DNA of 64,000 nucleotides from Trichopria drosophilae (Eukaryota; Arthropoda; Insecta; Hymenoptera; Diapriidae). Positions 47,425 to 58,620 of this stretch are shown piece after piece. The DNA is taken from contig CM059582.1 of assembly GCA_030407085.1 (NCBI GenBank), positions 27,231,001 through 27,295,000 on the forward strand, written 5' to 3'. Position numbers and translations under genes: made by a program. Below the pieces are notes generated by a model that was given only the letters and a program-made list of their open reading frames with translations, was not told where the DNA came from and searched no databases. Position 1 is the stretch's first letter, and every line of letters starts with the position of its first letter.

Positions 47425-48235
47425 GTCTACAGAAAAAGGATGTCTTGAATTTATTTGGGAAACTGTAGCTCATTCTCGACGTAATTGTGTACGCTGAATC
47501 CGAATTCGGAGTCAGAATTGGACCATGACCTTTATGCTTTAAGTACTTTGAGGGAGATATTTTGTACTGGGTATCTTCATTTGAAAGTTCTGGGGATGTT
47601 TAATGTTGCCGAATTTGAAGTGAATTTTAGAAATTTATAATTGAAGAAGGCGGATTCAAAATTGCTAAATAAACAATAAAGAATAAAAAATGTTCATAAA
47701 ACAGTCATAATATTCAAACATGTTTTTAGTTATACATATCCAAATTTTATATAGTTGTTATAGGTTTCATGACACTGAATTTGACCTTGAGATTGTTCTG
47801 CAAGGGGATTTCTAGGTAAATTTCTTTTACATGTAATTCGTCATTTCAATTTGTCGTATCTTGGCGAAGAAAAGTCGTAAAGGAATTCTGCTCATCTCGT
47901 ATTAAAGATAAAGAGTAGTACTACATGATCCATCCAGAGGAAAAAGTCCTAAAAATGTTGTCTTCTGTACATAACCTCGAAAATAGCAAACCAAAAGCAA
48001 ATTATTATACACGTGTCCGTAAAGTAGACCCTTTACGGACTCCTTTTAGTCCGTAAAGTGTGATTTTACGGACTGATCTCCGCACTTTACGGACTAAAAA
48101 CAGTCGGTAAAGTGCCTACTTTGCGAACAGTGTATCAAAAATTAGTGTTCGCTCCTCGGCCTTAAATTTGTACGGCCTAGGACCGAAAAGTGCTATTTCG
48201 AGTACATAACCTCAAATATCTCAAAATTCTGATAT
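47425..48235 (+). repeat. Dispersed repeat, copy B (same family as 27.5-28.2 kb)
   Basis: Same orientation and block order as copy A. Copy B is interrupted near its right end by a 127-bp palindromic MITE and some further unmatched sequence (about 48,135-48,185), after which 'tatttcgagtacataacct' resumes the alignment. Confidence 0.7.
48008..48134. mobile_element. Near-perfect palindromic MITE with CTTTACGGACT modules
   Basis: TA-flanked element starting CACGTGTCCGTAAAGTAG and ending, inverted, CACTGTTCGCAAAGTAG. The two halves pair almost throughout, with several copies of 'ctttacggact' / 'agtccgtaaag'. It interrupts copy B of a dispersed repeat, so the insertion is younger than that repeat. 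Confidence 0.8.
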
Positions 48236-48600
48236 TATGGGCCACTTTTGACTTCGGCTTTGGCTTCTACGCACAAAATTACGTCGAAAATGACCCACAG
48301 CTTCTCAACCACAAAACTATTTTGACCTGTGTAAGTAACACAATTTTTTAAGTAAATTTATTGGTTTTTTGACCGTTTAATACTAAATTATATATAAATT
48401 AAAATTTATCGGTTTGTATCGGTCAGTAGAACGAACTTATTATCAATTTTATTCAACTAGTCTTCTAGCATTGCCAAAAACTTGATAGGAGCAAACAAAT
48501 AAAATTCTTAAAATATAAACTAATAAAGTTGAAAGTTTATTATAAACCAAACATTGTCTGGAACATTTAACCTCCTTATTGCTAAAATATGAAAACCATG
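48236..48600. other. AT-rich DNA, nothing recognised
   Basis: The minus-strand 93-codon frame at 48,449-48,730 has no known domain. Confidence 0.4.
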
Positions 48601-48639
48601 TCAATGAGAATCGCTCAATGAAATATTTAGACTTTTTCA

Positions 48640-49060
48640 TGTCAACTCGCAATAAAAGGGTTGTCGAACTTCGTTTTTGCATCATTAACGCGAGGACTTT
48701 GATTGTCGTTATCTGCCCTCGTCGAAGCACGCATCATCGTATTTATTCCGTGGTTAATCGCGTATTAAACCGTTTTATCGTCGGTTCGTTTGACCACGTC
48801 GGCACGCGAATGCGCCATTAACGAGACGGAACGGCGGATCGTGGAATTTTGTTTTTCGCCCCGGGGCCTTCAATCGGATTCCCTGTCATTATCCCGACGT
48901 TCCCTATCCAAATCATCCCCGGCTCGTCAGCACCGTAACGCATCGACGAAATATGCCGAGCGCAACATCGATTGGTCCGACGTCGCTTCAGTCTCAGTAT
49001 AATGGTTATCGATTTTCCGGAGAAGGAAGGGAAGGAAGCTTCCGATGATTGATGGTTATA
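48640..49060. promoter_or_regulatory. CpG-rich island, candidate promoter or conserved element
   Basis: Dense CG dinucleotides ('gaccacgtcggcacgcgaat' at about 48,791, 'ttcgccccggggccttcaat' at about 48,856) contrast with AT-rich flanks. Several overlapping open frames (80 and 70 codons) exist, which composition alone explains. No domain is recognised. The second CpG island of this kind in the window. Confidence 0.4.
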
Positions 49061-49305
49061 TATCCCGAAAATAGGAGTGATCCAAGGTACATTTTGCGAA
49101 AAATTTCTGAATCAGCATAAAAACCATCTAAACTGGTGGCTACGACCATGTGATCATGTACTCATCGATTGGGCAGGTTTTGGTAAACCCACCTATTTAA
49201 TTGATTATAGAAAAAAAACTGAAAATTATTATAATATATTATATACTATATACAGCAAATGTCAGATGGAGCATTATTACATGACACAATTGACATTATA
49301 ATTAT

Positions 49306-49471
49306 TACACTAAAAAAAAATAAGTCTTAATTTAAGACCATTGGTCGGCTACATTTAAGGTGTAACAAAAACCAGCCCGATTAGAAAAGGATAAAGATTA
49401 TGCACTATACATGGACTAATTTTCAGCCACTTTAATTTGTAACAATTTTAAGACTTATTTTTGTCTGTGTA
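49306..49471. mobile_element. TA-CACTA MITE (166 bp)
   Basis: The left end TA-CACTAAAAAAAAATAAGT plus 'cttaattt' pairs with the inverted right end TA-CACAGACAAAAATAAGT plus 'cttaaaat'. TA occurs at both edges. Noncoding. Confidence 0.75.
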
Positions 49472-50795
49472 TTAATTTGTGGTCTTATCGAATTAAATAG
49501 GAAGACTTGTCTTAATGGAACAGACCATCTAATTATAGAATATGACTTTTTATATATCCTTTTTTGTAGAGACTTTAATGCTGTATCTTTTTCGTTGGAA
49601 ACATTTTTTGTATGATTCGTATTTCTGATAAGAAGCACTAAAAACGTTTTTTTTCAGCTTTATGTTGTTCGACCTCCTTACAATTTAGTATAGATCGACT
49701 CTAAAATCTAATCAGATCTAAGTTAGCCCATGAAGAACTCAAAAAGAGGCTGAACTTGAAAATCGGTCTTACCGTTTGCGCGATATGGATAGATAAAAAA
49801 ATGCGACGTACGATCGGTACAAGATCACACTACTATAGGGTAATATTTATAGCCGTGGTTACTAAATCCAATACTTCATCTAGACTTTTGTTCTGTGTCG
49901 AAGTAATTAACGTCGAAGTTGGATCGTTCCATTAAAACTGTTTGTTTCACTTGTTTTTATTTGACCAGAATCAACTTTTTATTTTGTCATTTAACTAAGT
50001 AAATCCATCTTTATATCTATTTTTCTAATGTGCAACATTAATTTTACATCAATGTTCAGATCTGTAATTTTCTCGATTTATTACTATATCAACCTATTAT
50101 TATACTTAGTTTGAATACCTTCATTCACTTTTAGTCCCTTGTTTTTCGAATTCTCTTTCCCGATTCATTAAATTTCCTGCATAGAATTTATATCTTGTAG
50201 ATTGTAAATTTGTTAAATAACTAAATTTTCATTTTTCTGAATTATGATTACAATAAACAAATGAATTTGGATCTTGTAATGTAGAGAATTTTCGGAAAAT
50301 TTTATTTCTTCATTTCCTTCTCTCGTGTAAGCTATATCTAACTATATTTAGTGACGATTCATCCTGTCAAAAAGATTAGAACCCTTTATCTGTAAGGAAT
50401 GATTTCTTGTTTCAAGAAATTTAGACTATAAAACTAAGTCTGTAGTAACAATTTGCCAAATCACTATAACACTGTTTTCTAATTGAAGCTATAGAGTTTG
50501 AAAATGTTTAAGTATATAAGCCCTTTCAGTATAAGTGATCTAGATTTATAGGAATTTACAGCGATTTATGTGAGTTGTATGATGAATTTCATGTCCAAGA
50601 TAATTTTCTTTTGCTAAAGATCAGTTTTAATCATTTTACTATACAGGTTTCGGTAGAAAGTTTTACCTCCTCTTTACTAAAAAAAATATTATACCTGTTT
50701 TATAGTGATGGAAGTTATTTTATCCCATTAATTAAGTCTACTATGCACGTTATACTTATTAAAGCTTTTTATTAAGATACTACTGCTTTTTCCAG
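49472..50795. other. No repeat recognised; open frame of uncertain status at its end
   Basis: An open frame without ATG runs from about 50,540 to 50,775 (contains YDEFHVQDNFLLLKISF). It lies just upstream of the candidate exons below and could belong to the same locus, but no consistent splice join was found. Confidence 0.3.
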
Positions 50796-51022
50796 CACTT
50801 CTAGTACAAACCATTTAAAAAGGTTTCCGTCCAGATGGAAGAGAGGAGGATCAGGAGATTCAGTAATTTTGAACGACATGTTTCCATTTAACGAAAATCT
50901 GTTACATAATATAACAAGATATTACCCTTATTTGCTTTAAGGCATATAAAAGAGGTGTCATTTCACTCCAGAATTCAGCAGTACCAAAACTCGAAGCTTC
51001 TCTTTTAAAACGTTTAATTTTC
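50796..51022 (+). CDS. Two possible exons joined in frame (50,796-50,862 and 50,942 onward)
   Basis: A pyrimidine-rich acceptor (ctgctttttccag) precedes 50,796. The frame reads STSSTNHLKRFPSRWKRGG and on to a donor 'tca|gtaatt' at 50,863. A 79-bp intron ends in 'tatttgctttaag' at 50,941, and the next exon continues in phase as AYKRGVISLQNSAVPKLE to a donor at 51,012 or 51,023. Basic/serine-rich, no known domain. The next frame start at 51,168 ('actttttcag') does not join in phase with these donors. The start of the second exon also reads as a core promoter, so the two readings compete. Confidence 0.27.
50945..50977 (+). promoter_or_regulatory. TATA box and initiator-like pair
   Basis: TATAAAAG (50,945-50,952) lies 32 bp ahead of an initiator-like 'attcagcag' (A at 50,977), the standard arthropod core-promoter spacing. 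It could drive the small gene at 52.39 kb, or be chance sequence within an exon. Confidence 0.3.
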
Positions 51023-51167
51023 GTAGTTTTTCTCATTATTTAAAAAATTAACACCCAATGCATTATTATAATTATCATTATTATGGTATTATAATGATAA
51101 ATTTTTCGGTGCTGAAATAAAACCTAATTGATTCAGATTAAGTTTATACGTGAATTTACTTTTTCAG

Positions 51168-51372
51168 ACGCAAACGTAATTTCGAGGTTTTGGGTACCTC
51201 GCATTCGGATACATTAAACAGATCTATTTCAATTGCAGTAAAAATACGTCGATTCCAAACTACAGCAATGCCAGAAATTACTAATATGATCCTATTAATG
51301 CCTGACATATACTGTTGATGAAAAGTTCGATGTTACTCTGGAATTGTCAAAAGCAATACATCATATCAAATA
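51168..51372 (+). pseudogene. Open segment after a good acceptor, with one frame break
   Basis: After 'gaatttactttttcag' a frame stays open for about 49 codons (contains RKRNFEVLGTSHSDTLNRS) to a stop at about 51,315. The next frame (VDEKFDVTLELSKAIHHIK) carries on to 51,372. A one-base change at about 51,314 would account for this. No family is recognised; decayed exon or chance. Confidence 0.22.
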
Positions 51373-52385
51373 AACTTTTGGTAATGGTCTCTGTAATAAG
51401 TAGGAAAGAGTGTTTTTACATAATAGCATTTCACGGAAAAAAAGCATAAGAGCATAATAAACAAACCAAAATCGTTGGCATGGAATTTGCAAGTGAGGGA
51501 AAGAAGAAAGTCGAAGAAGGTCGAAAAATCTCTTATTTTCGTTATTTGCATCTATCATTGTCATGACGTGCCAGTTTCCATATAGTGAGAATGCGAAACG
51601 ATCATTCATATAAAAACTATAAGTAATTCCTTCGGCAAAATTGGAGGTACCTTCAAGTATATTTGGAGGAACACCGATGACTTCAAATGACACATAGTTT
51701 TAGATGTTGCCTCTAGGTTGGTAGTCACTTTTGTTGCATAAACGATCCACTACTCATCGTCTTTATCTTCATTTTAAAGCAGCACTTTGTTAGACTAACG
51801 AGTTCAGTTGGTTTGCATAAGTTCTGAGAGTGTATAGTTCGATTATTAGATAAACTGGTGATCCGCATTTACATTTACATAATTACATGATACCCTTGAT
51901 CATATGTCGCAGCGGAAAGAGCATATGAGAAATAATTTGGTTTTGGAACCTTGAATCCAGAAAAACCTGGCTGATAACGCTGCCGTAATCATGGAACCTC
52001 AAACGTTATTTACCTAACCATTGTACGTTTGGTTTCGCAAAAATGTCTATTTAGTAGACCATATTTGTTAAGAAGTCTGATTTATGCTTTTTTTGATAGT
52101 GCAAAAGGGAGATTCCAGAAATCCTTGGAACTCAGCCTGGTGATAATTTCAGTATATTGCGAAATTGGAATGGAGCTACGGATACAGATATATACGGTTA
52201 GAGAAATTACTAAACCTTCCTCCATTTGTAAATAACTTGTCCGGTATACATTAAGTCAGCTGACATTCATAATATAATACTAGTGTTACTGTCATAATTA
52301 GACTCACACTTATTGCATTGAAAGTAGCCAAACTATACCAGAAGCAAAATTGCAAGGAAGACTGATAGAAAGATAAGAAACATAA
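51373..52385. other. Unassigned, relatively balanced sequence with competing frames
   Basis: A 110-codon minus-strand frame (51,361-51,693; contains VIGVPPNILEGTSNFAEG) competes with several short plus-strand frames (for example GMEFASEGKKKVEEGRK at about 51,477-51,530). No repeat was recognised. It may hold further exons of the neighbouring gene, or a decayed one; strand undecided. Confidence 0.25.
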
Positions 52386-52838
52386 ATGAAACAAGAAATT
52401 GATAGTAATGAAAACGGATTCATTTTCTGGAAGTTCCTTAAGTTCTGAAAGCTAATATTACAGGTCTCCATTTATATCTACGTAAAAGATTAGATAAGTC
52501 GTCAAGAAAGTCCAGATCTCCTACAATCTATAGAAATGGTAACATCAAACATCACATAGTTCACGTAGGGCGTACATAAATAAAATGAGGTAATACTCTA
52601 GTACGCAGTGTTTTGATGTCCCATAAGTGAAATGCAATAAAAGTAAATAAACACTTAAAACTCTTCATTGCTTACAGGGGAGATCTTAAAACTACCGAAA
52701 ATGTCAGATAATCAAAATAACGATAATCGTTATGGTCACAGTTCTCGATATCCCAGGAATTGTATTGTAATCCAGAATGAAGAAATTGACGAAGAAATAA
52801 TGCAATTGCTTGGTAAAGATGACAACGACGAAGAATAA
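52386..52838 (+). CDS. Small three-exon gene, 84-residue protein, unknown function
   Basis: Exons are 52,386-52,404, 52,464-52,538 and 52,678-52,838 (255 nt with stop). Splice sites: donor 'gata|gtaatg', acceptor 'aatattacag', donor 'aatg|gtaaca', acceptor 'cattgcttacag'; introns 59 and 139 bp. Every junction keeps one frame. The ATG (cataaATGA) is the first after an in-frame TAA. The protein starts MKQEIDS, has a basic RS-like part (LRKRLDKSSRKSRSPTIYR), a polar Asn/Tyr/Ser part after KLPKMSDNQNNDN, and an acidic C-terminus (IQNEEIDEEIMQLLGKDDND). AATAAA follows at 52,878-52,883. No signal peptide or membrane helix. The RSRSP motif recalls splicing-factor tails, but no domain supports that. 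Upstream exons may exist. Part could be 5'UTR or chance; the 161-bp last exon is the firmest. Confidence 0.42.
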
Positions 52839-52877
52839 GATAATGAAATTTATTCTTCGAGAAAAAGATAGTTTTAA

Positions 52878-52883
52878 AATAAA
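52878..52883 (+). terminator. AATAAA polyadenylation signal candidate
   Basis: A canonical hexamer 40 bp after the stop of the three-exon candidate, followed by T-rich sequence. Confidence 0.4.
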
Positions 52884-54300
52884 GTTTTTCAACATAAATC
52901 GATTACTTATATCAAACGGGTTTTTTACGAATTAATATTCTATCGGTTTGAAACGCCAATCACATAGTCATTGCATTACAGACTGAGTTTTTGCATTTTT
53001 ATACGGCCATTTTAAACTTGGCGATAAATTAAGTTACACGAAAGTTATGCAAACCGTCGACTTGACTTTTTTAACGAAGATAACTTCACAATGATTAGGT
53101 ACTTTGCTGGAGATGTTACATCACAATGTAATATGTTCAAGTTCCGTACGGGGCGACATCGACATTTCTTCAGTGTGCGACGTAAAATTGACATGACGTC
53201 AAGATCAATTTAACACCTGCGGAGTTTGTACCTCATTTATATCGTATTAGAGGAAATGCGAGAGAAAGACGAAAAGAAGAGCCGATCTCGTTGAGGTTTT
53301 CCATTTTTCTCGACCTGTCCCATCAAGATATAAATGGACTGTTAAGAAACTTTAAACGGAAATAAAAAAATTTAACATCAATTTGAAACGCGAATCTCTG
53401 CAACGCAGTCTCAATCTTTCAAAGCTTCTAGAAAGTTTGCGGTTCTTGGCTAATTAACCGAGCTTAACTAACGATGACAGATTCTTTTTCCATCATTATC
53501 GAAATAATCGATCTGAAAATTGCAGGTGTACTATGTAATTTTAAACGAAATTGACGTTTTTTAAATAATGAGACCTTTACTATAGAAAAGTTTGATTAAA
53601 AAATATTCTTCGTTACAAGAAAGATCAATATCATCCGATACAATTTCCTGATATCGATTTCATCAAGAGTTTTTAATACATTAATTGAAAAAAAATTCAC
53701 GAATACTAAATTTTTAAACTTGTTGAAATATTTTTTATGAAGGTAAAGATGGAATCTATTCAATACGTTTTTAAATTTACAAAAGAATGAGTACCGAAGA
53801 TTCGATGTGTCGGAAATCAAATCCAAGACCATTCGATTGCAAATTTAATATATTTTTATTATTTCTAAAATCTATTTAAAAAGTATTTTTAGTCTCTGGA
53901 CAACTTACCGACTAATTAAACAACAAGGGCAGCAACTTCTCGTATATTGCATTATTTATTTTTTTATAAAATTATTAATATTACTAATAATAGTAAATTT
54001 ATTAGAATTGTGTATTATTATAATTTACTACAGAAATATCTCAATGTTATAAGTAATTTTGAAGTTTAAACTTTTTTAATAAGCGCCTTATACATTATTT
54101 TTTAAAGTTGGGCGCCACTTTCATGTTCACCATATTGAATTTCAAAAGATATAACTTTGTATTTTAATAGCTATCGATTCAAAACGGTATATTTTCGACT
54201 TTCCTGGCAAGTTGCACTCGATTTCCGTATCACAATATTTATTAAAATTCTTTTTTCAAGAAAAATCACATTTTCATTCATAAAATGTTTCATAAGTTTG
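52884..54300. other. No feature recognised
   Basis: Moderately AT-rich. The minus-strand 78-codon frame (53,596-53,832) is Phe/Asn/Lys-rich without a domain. Confidence 0.4.
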
Positions 54301-54305
54301 CTTGT

Positions 54306-54895
54306 ATCAGTTAGTATCATTTCCGACCGGATTTTTCGTACTGAAAACAATGACGCTAATAGAATTTTCACATCATGTCCCATTTTTGATAAAAAATAAG
54401 GTTAAATGCGTTAAAATGTAAGTTTTTGGCTTATTTTTTGGGTTGTTTTTGGAGAAAGAGAAAATTCACTCTTAAACCAGTCCTCTTGAGTCCTCTTGAG
54501 TCCTCTTGTTCCAAGCTTTCTACTTGAGGCAAGTGGAAATCTACATACCGCAAGTGAAATAATACGCCTGATCATATGACAAAAGGATTTCCATTTCCGG
54601 TAAGACGATTCCTGACTGGCGTCAACAAGACAATTTAAGAGGGTATTTTCAATAATCGCAGTATCATTTCCGAACGGATTTTTTGTACTGAAAACGATAA
54701 CAATAGCAGAATTTCCTCATTACGTCCCATTTTCTAGAAAAGTGAGGTTAAATATGTCAAAATATACGTTTTTGCACATATTTCGGTTTATTTTATAGCA
54801 AAACATTTAACCTTACTATTCTCGAAAACGAAACGTTAAAACATAAATTCAGAAAATGCCATCGTTTTCAGCATAAAATATCCGTTGATACTGGG
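54306..54895. repeat. Three-copy repeat: two direct, one inverted
   Basis: A unit starting 'gtatcatttccgaccggatt' (about 54,315) recurs as 'gtatcatttccgaacggatt' (about 54,661) and, inverted, at about 54,794-54,895. All share 'tactgaaaac.at' and 'taaggttaaat'. Noncoding; the two opposed ~70-80-codon frames at 54.16-54.40 kb overlap the first unit. Confidence 0.65.
54481..54508. repeat. TCCTCTTGAG x 2.8 tandem
   Basis: Perfect 10-bp units between two copies of the preceding repeat. Confidence 0.9.
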
Positions 54896-55203
54896 AATGA
54901 CTGATAATACTGATGACCGGAAGTGACCAAAGACTTTTTTAAGTGGAAGTTTGTAAGAGCGCCCACATAACGGCTGGAGAAGTAGAAAATGACCATTTTC
55001 ATGAAATTTAAAAGTTTTCTGTAAATTATTCGGTCAAATTTATAAATAGCTGTTTTTTACCAGAAACGGCAGAAATTGAAATATTATTTAGCGAACAGCC
55101 AAGAAATTAGTCTACTTTATCATAACTATTTATAGCTGGCCCTTCCTTGACTTCACTGTGGTAAGGGGTCCAAACTATTTCGACAAATTGCGCTAAATAC
55201 TGG

Positions 55204-55206
<3 letters not shown>
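54896..55206. other. Spacer, nothing recognised
   Basis: No ORF or repeat arm was seen. Confidence 0.4.

Positions 55207-55240
<34 letters not shown>
55207..55240. repeat. (TC)17 microsatellite
   Basis: Uninterrupted TC dinucleotides. Confidence 0.95.
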
Positions 55241-55242
<2 letters not shown>

Positions 55243-56314
55243 GGTAATATCTTTAAATATATTCAATACATTGTTTATAGATAATTCTCACAGATTGGTG
55301 TTATAAAAGAATAAAGAATTAAGGCCTTTCTGAAAAAAATTTGAAAGATCGAGCACATGATATAACGGATCTGATCGGTATGCACTGGCAGATATGCAAG
55401 AAAAGAAAGGTAAAATACTTCGAAATTGATGGGGCCAAAATGGTTTATTTCGAATTGGTAAAAAAATGCGATTTCCCGTCGGTTACCTAGGATATTAAAT
55501 GACGCGAAATTGATTCGAGTTCTTGCGGTATTGAAATGCTCGACTCATCTTAAGGTATTGGCTGCCGATATTTGAAGTCTACTTAAATGTGTGACGTGTG
55601 TGCGGATACGACGGATATAAAAGTGTAATATTCGCCAGGTATATATACGAAGACTTATATGAAAGCCGTCGACAAAATGAAGAAAGACACGGCACGCGAG
55701 GAAAGAAGAAGGTGAACGTGTGCGGAAAGCGTAAGGGAAAGAGAGCGAGTGAGAATTTGATCGTCAATCTGGAGCGGTAATATTTTCGTATTGCGTATTT
55801 CAAGCTTTCATCCAGGCGAATGCATTCCTCTTAGAAATATCAAAGAAAAAAATGGGACTTCAAAGTCGATGCTCGGTTTTATGTTTCTGTCAAGATTAAG
55901 CAAAAAAACTGGTTCACTACTCAAATTACATAATCATTACATCTGGGGAGCATATAAAGATTTTATGAAATTATGTACCGTATTAAAGAAATTGAATTTC
56001 ACAAGATCTTGTAATGAAACTATTTTGGTCCAAACAATATTTTCATTTCTGTGAATGATACCTTCTTTCTCACCTGAGAGAAGCGAACAAACTCGAAATA
56101 TTTGTTAACTCCGTGCACGAAATTCAATTTCCCACATGGTTTGTGGTGAGTGAAGTGCCCGATTTCCATACTACTTCGCTAAAAGACCAGGCAAAGAAAA
56201 AGCAAGCGATACTCGTGTCAGGCATTTTCCACCATTGTACCGCAATGTACTTTGGCATTTCGAGATTTTGCGCCCTAGGGCAATTTCGTTATTATTGCAG
56301 CTTCATTTACATAC
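55241..56314. other. No firm gene; less AT-rich block at 55.5-55.8 kb
   Basis: A CG-richer, lysine/arginine-coding block at about 55,590-55,780 is open on both strands (60 and 74 codons) without a domain. The 87-codon frame at 55,791-56,054 is also unassigned. Confidence 0.3.
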
Positions 56315-56810
56315 AGGGTGTGCCAGAACTGGGTAATGATATTGCAGGAGGTGATTCACCGTGATGTTTCGAACAAAAAGTCCTGTCCCAAAATTGGATC
56401 TGAGGCTCAGAACTGGAGTGACGAGCTATTCAAGTTTAGAAAAAACATCGTTTTTTGGCAATAACTCGGCTTGCTTTGAAGTTCTTTCAATGAGTGAGGC
56501 CTCATTTTGAAGCTTATTTTAAGCCCTACAATTCACCTAGCAGAACATTTGACCTGCGATGGATATTTCGGAAGTTATGGCCTCAAAAATGGGAAAAAAG
56601 GCAAATTTTGGGGTTTTTTCACATTTACTAAATAGAAAATGAAATATCGCAGAAGAAAAAGTTTTAGAGCTTGAAAAGAAGAATTTGCCCCCTGATTGAT
56701 TAGGTTTCGATAAAAATTGAGTGCGCGGGAACACCCTTAATGTCGTAGAAATGGCGAAAACGGGCGGCATCAGTGCCAAATGCGTTTGGCCGACTGTAAC
56801 ATAAAAAAAT
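56315..56810. repeat. Dispersed repeat beginning 'tacagggtgtgccagaa'
   Basis: The end motif 'acagggtgt' is shared with the foldback at 6.39 kb and is a common start of insect interspersed repeats. The following text ('aagtcctgtcccaaaattgg') is repeat-like and has no maintained frame. The other end was not located. Confidence 0.45.
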
Positions 56811-57130
56811 GGTAATTTTTTCTAATATTTGTAATTAGTAGTTTTCGAGGTCACTGACTCCTATGTCAGATATTCAACAATAAAAATAATGGATTCAATA
56901 TGGCCGACAATCATTTTGAAAAATCATAATTCTGTCTAATATTTAGTATGTAGGGGTTTCTGACATAGGAGAGAAACGTTGTCTTTTCTTAATCCAATGG
57001 TCCCAGTAATTATTGTAAAAAATTTAACTTTGATCTGTTATATTGAATCCGCCATTTTGATTTTGAAAATTGAATGTCGGATTCGGAATTCGCAACCTTG
57101 AAAACCTCTATATAACCTCATACACACTAA
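56811..57130. repeat. 'atggcgga / tccgccat' repeat-class sequence
   Basis: Contains 'ttgaatccgccattttgatt' and 'gattcaatatggccgacaat'. The same words recur at about 5.41, 10.16, 22.45, 29.6, 58.89 and 63.97 kb in both orientations, marking a dispersed family. Confidence 0.45.
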
Positions 57131-58085
57131 CAGCAATTAGCTCGTCCGTTCACGAATTTCTCTTGTATAAATATGGATTTTTAGTCCTAATTAGTCATTA
57201 ACGATGATTATTTTTAAAAATTGCGCTATGTTTATTTTACATTTATACTGTTCATATATATTTGTTTCGTAATAGGCTGTTCTTAGGGCTTTGATGTTGA
57301 GGGCTTAAATGTGAAATAAAAGATTAAGTCACATTCTTAACAGTAATTTCAGAAACATATTAAGTTAAATGAGTATCCTAATTTTAAAGATTATTTTAAT
57401 AATACTATAAAATTTATGTTAAAAAAAAAATCTGGTATTTGAATAACTTTTGTCTTTGATAAAAATATTAACAAATTTCTTTATTAAACATAAACTTTAG
57501 AATGCATAAAATTAATAAATCATTAATATCGATTAATTAACTCAAGAAACCACAGTACTAAACTAGATTTGTAAGCATGTATCATTTTTCAGTGTACTTA
57601 CCGACGGATTACCGCGTTGTTTGGACGAGGAAAGACCAAGGCGCAAAAAAGACAAATTGCGAGCACTCGTTCTCAAGTGCCCCCATCCGTTTCGGATTTG
57701 TTCCTTTCGCCGACTACTTGGGCTAAAAGTAAATAAAACGTATATCAGTATGTGTATGACGCAATACTTCAGTATTTCTTATGATTGCATAAAAGTCAAT
57801 ATGATATATAGTACTAATATAATCATAGTACTAACATAATCATATATGGGCATATCCCTAGAACTTTTAATATTTCACTTCAGAAAAAAATAAAAGTGAA
57901 TTTTTAATGCACGCTATCTAAACTTACTTTTTTATGTTTTAACATCTATAAAAAGTTAGAAAAATGCTGCGCCACTCATTTTTGCGCCCACCTATTTGCT
58001 TTAACAAAATCAGCTCTTCTACAGACAAAAAAGTTTTCTAAAGATACGTTTCAATGCACATTAATATTTTTTTTTATATATATTA
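57131..58085. other. AT-rich DNA, nothing recognised
   Basis: The 72-codon frame at 57,621-57,839 starts with a basic stretch (MDEERPRRKKDK) but has no domain. Confidence 0.35.
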
Positions 58086-58483
58086 TACACTGAGAAAAGT
58101 GTATTTTATAAGTTACTATCCCTTCGCTTTTAAAAAGTGTATTATAGCCCTTAAAAGAAATATTATAACTAGTAAAATCCTCCGTCTTTCAGCATTTGTT
58201 TTTGACAGGTTATACGAAAAACTCTCCTATGTTAAAAGAATGTTTTATTATGACTAAAAGAAGGCATTTTTAATATTTTAATTTGCTAGATAAATTTCCA
58301 TAAACAAAAAATGCTTTTAGTTAAAGAGAAAAGGCTAAAATAAACTGACATTTTGGTTAGAATAATCTAAAATCTTCGTCTTTTAACAGGTAATAGAAAG
58401 ATGGCAATCCCTATGCGTAAAATACTATCTTTTACGGGGCATAGGAATTCTAATACTGGGTAAAAAACACTTTTCTCTGTGTA
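58086..58483. mobile_element. TA-CACTGAGAAAAGTGT MITE (398 bp)
   Basis: The left end TA-CACTGAGAAAAGTGT and inverted right end TA-CACAGAGAAAAGTGT differ at one base over 15. TA is present at both edges. The interior is AT-rich and noncoding; the 67-codon frame covering its left half is not a gene. Confidence 0.85.
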
Positions 58484-58620
58484 TTAAATTCATTTATACA
58501 ATCATTATTAAATTCAGAGACGTGTGTTTCTCTTTTTGTCGTAGAATCTATAAAAAAGCTTTCAGCCAATTATCCAAAACCCCGACTGTAGGTTCCCCTT
58601 GTCATTGTAAGCGTACGGTA
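58484..58620. other. Spacer between two mobile elements
   Basis: Nothing recognised. An 89-codon frame (58,522-58,791) spans this and the next element and is not judged real. Confidence 0.4.

Noticed and set aside
51361..51693. 110-codon minus-strand ORF as a gene
   Set aside because: Starts at GTG right after an in-frame stop, has no recognised domain, and plus-strand frames over the same DNA look equally plausible; kept only as an unassigned region.
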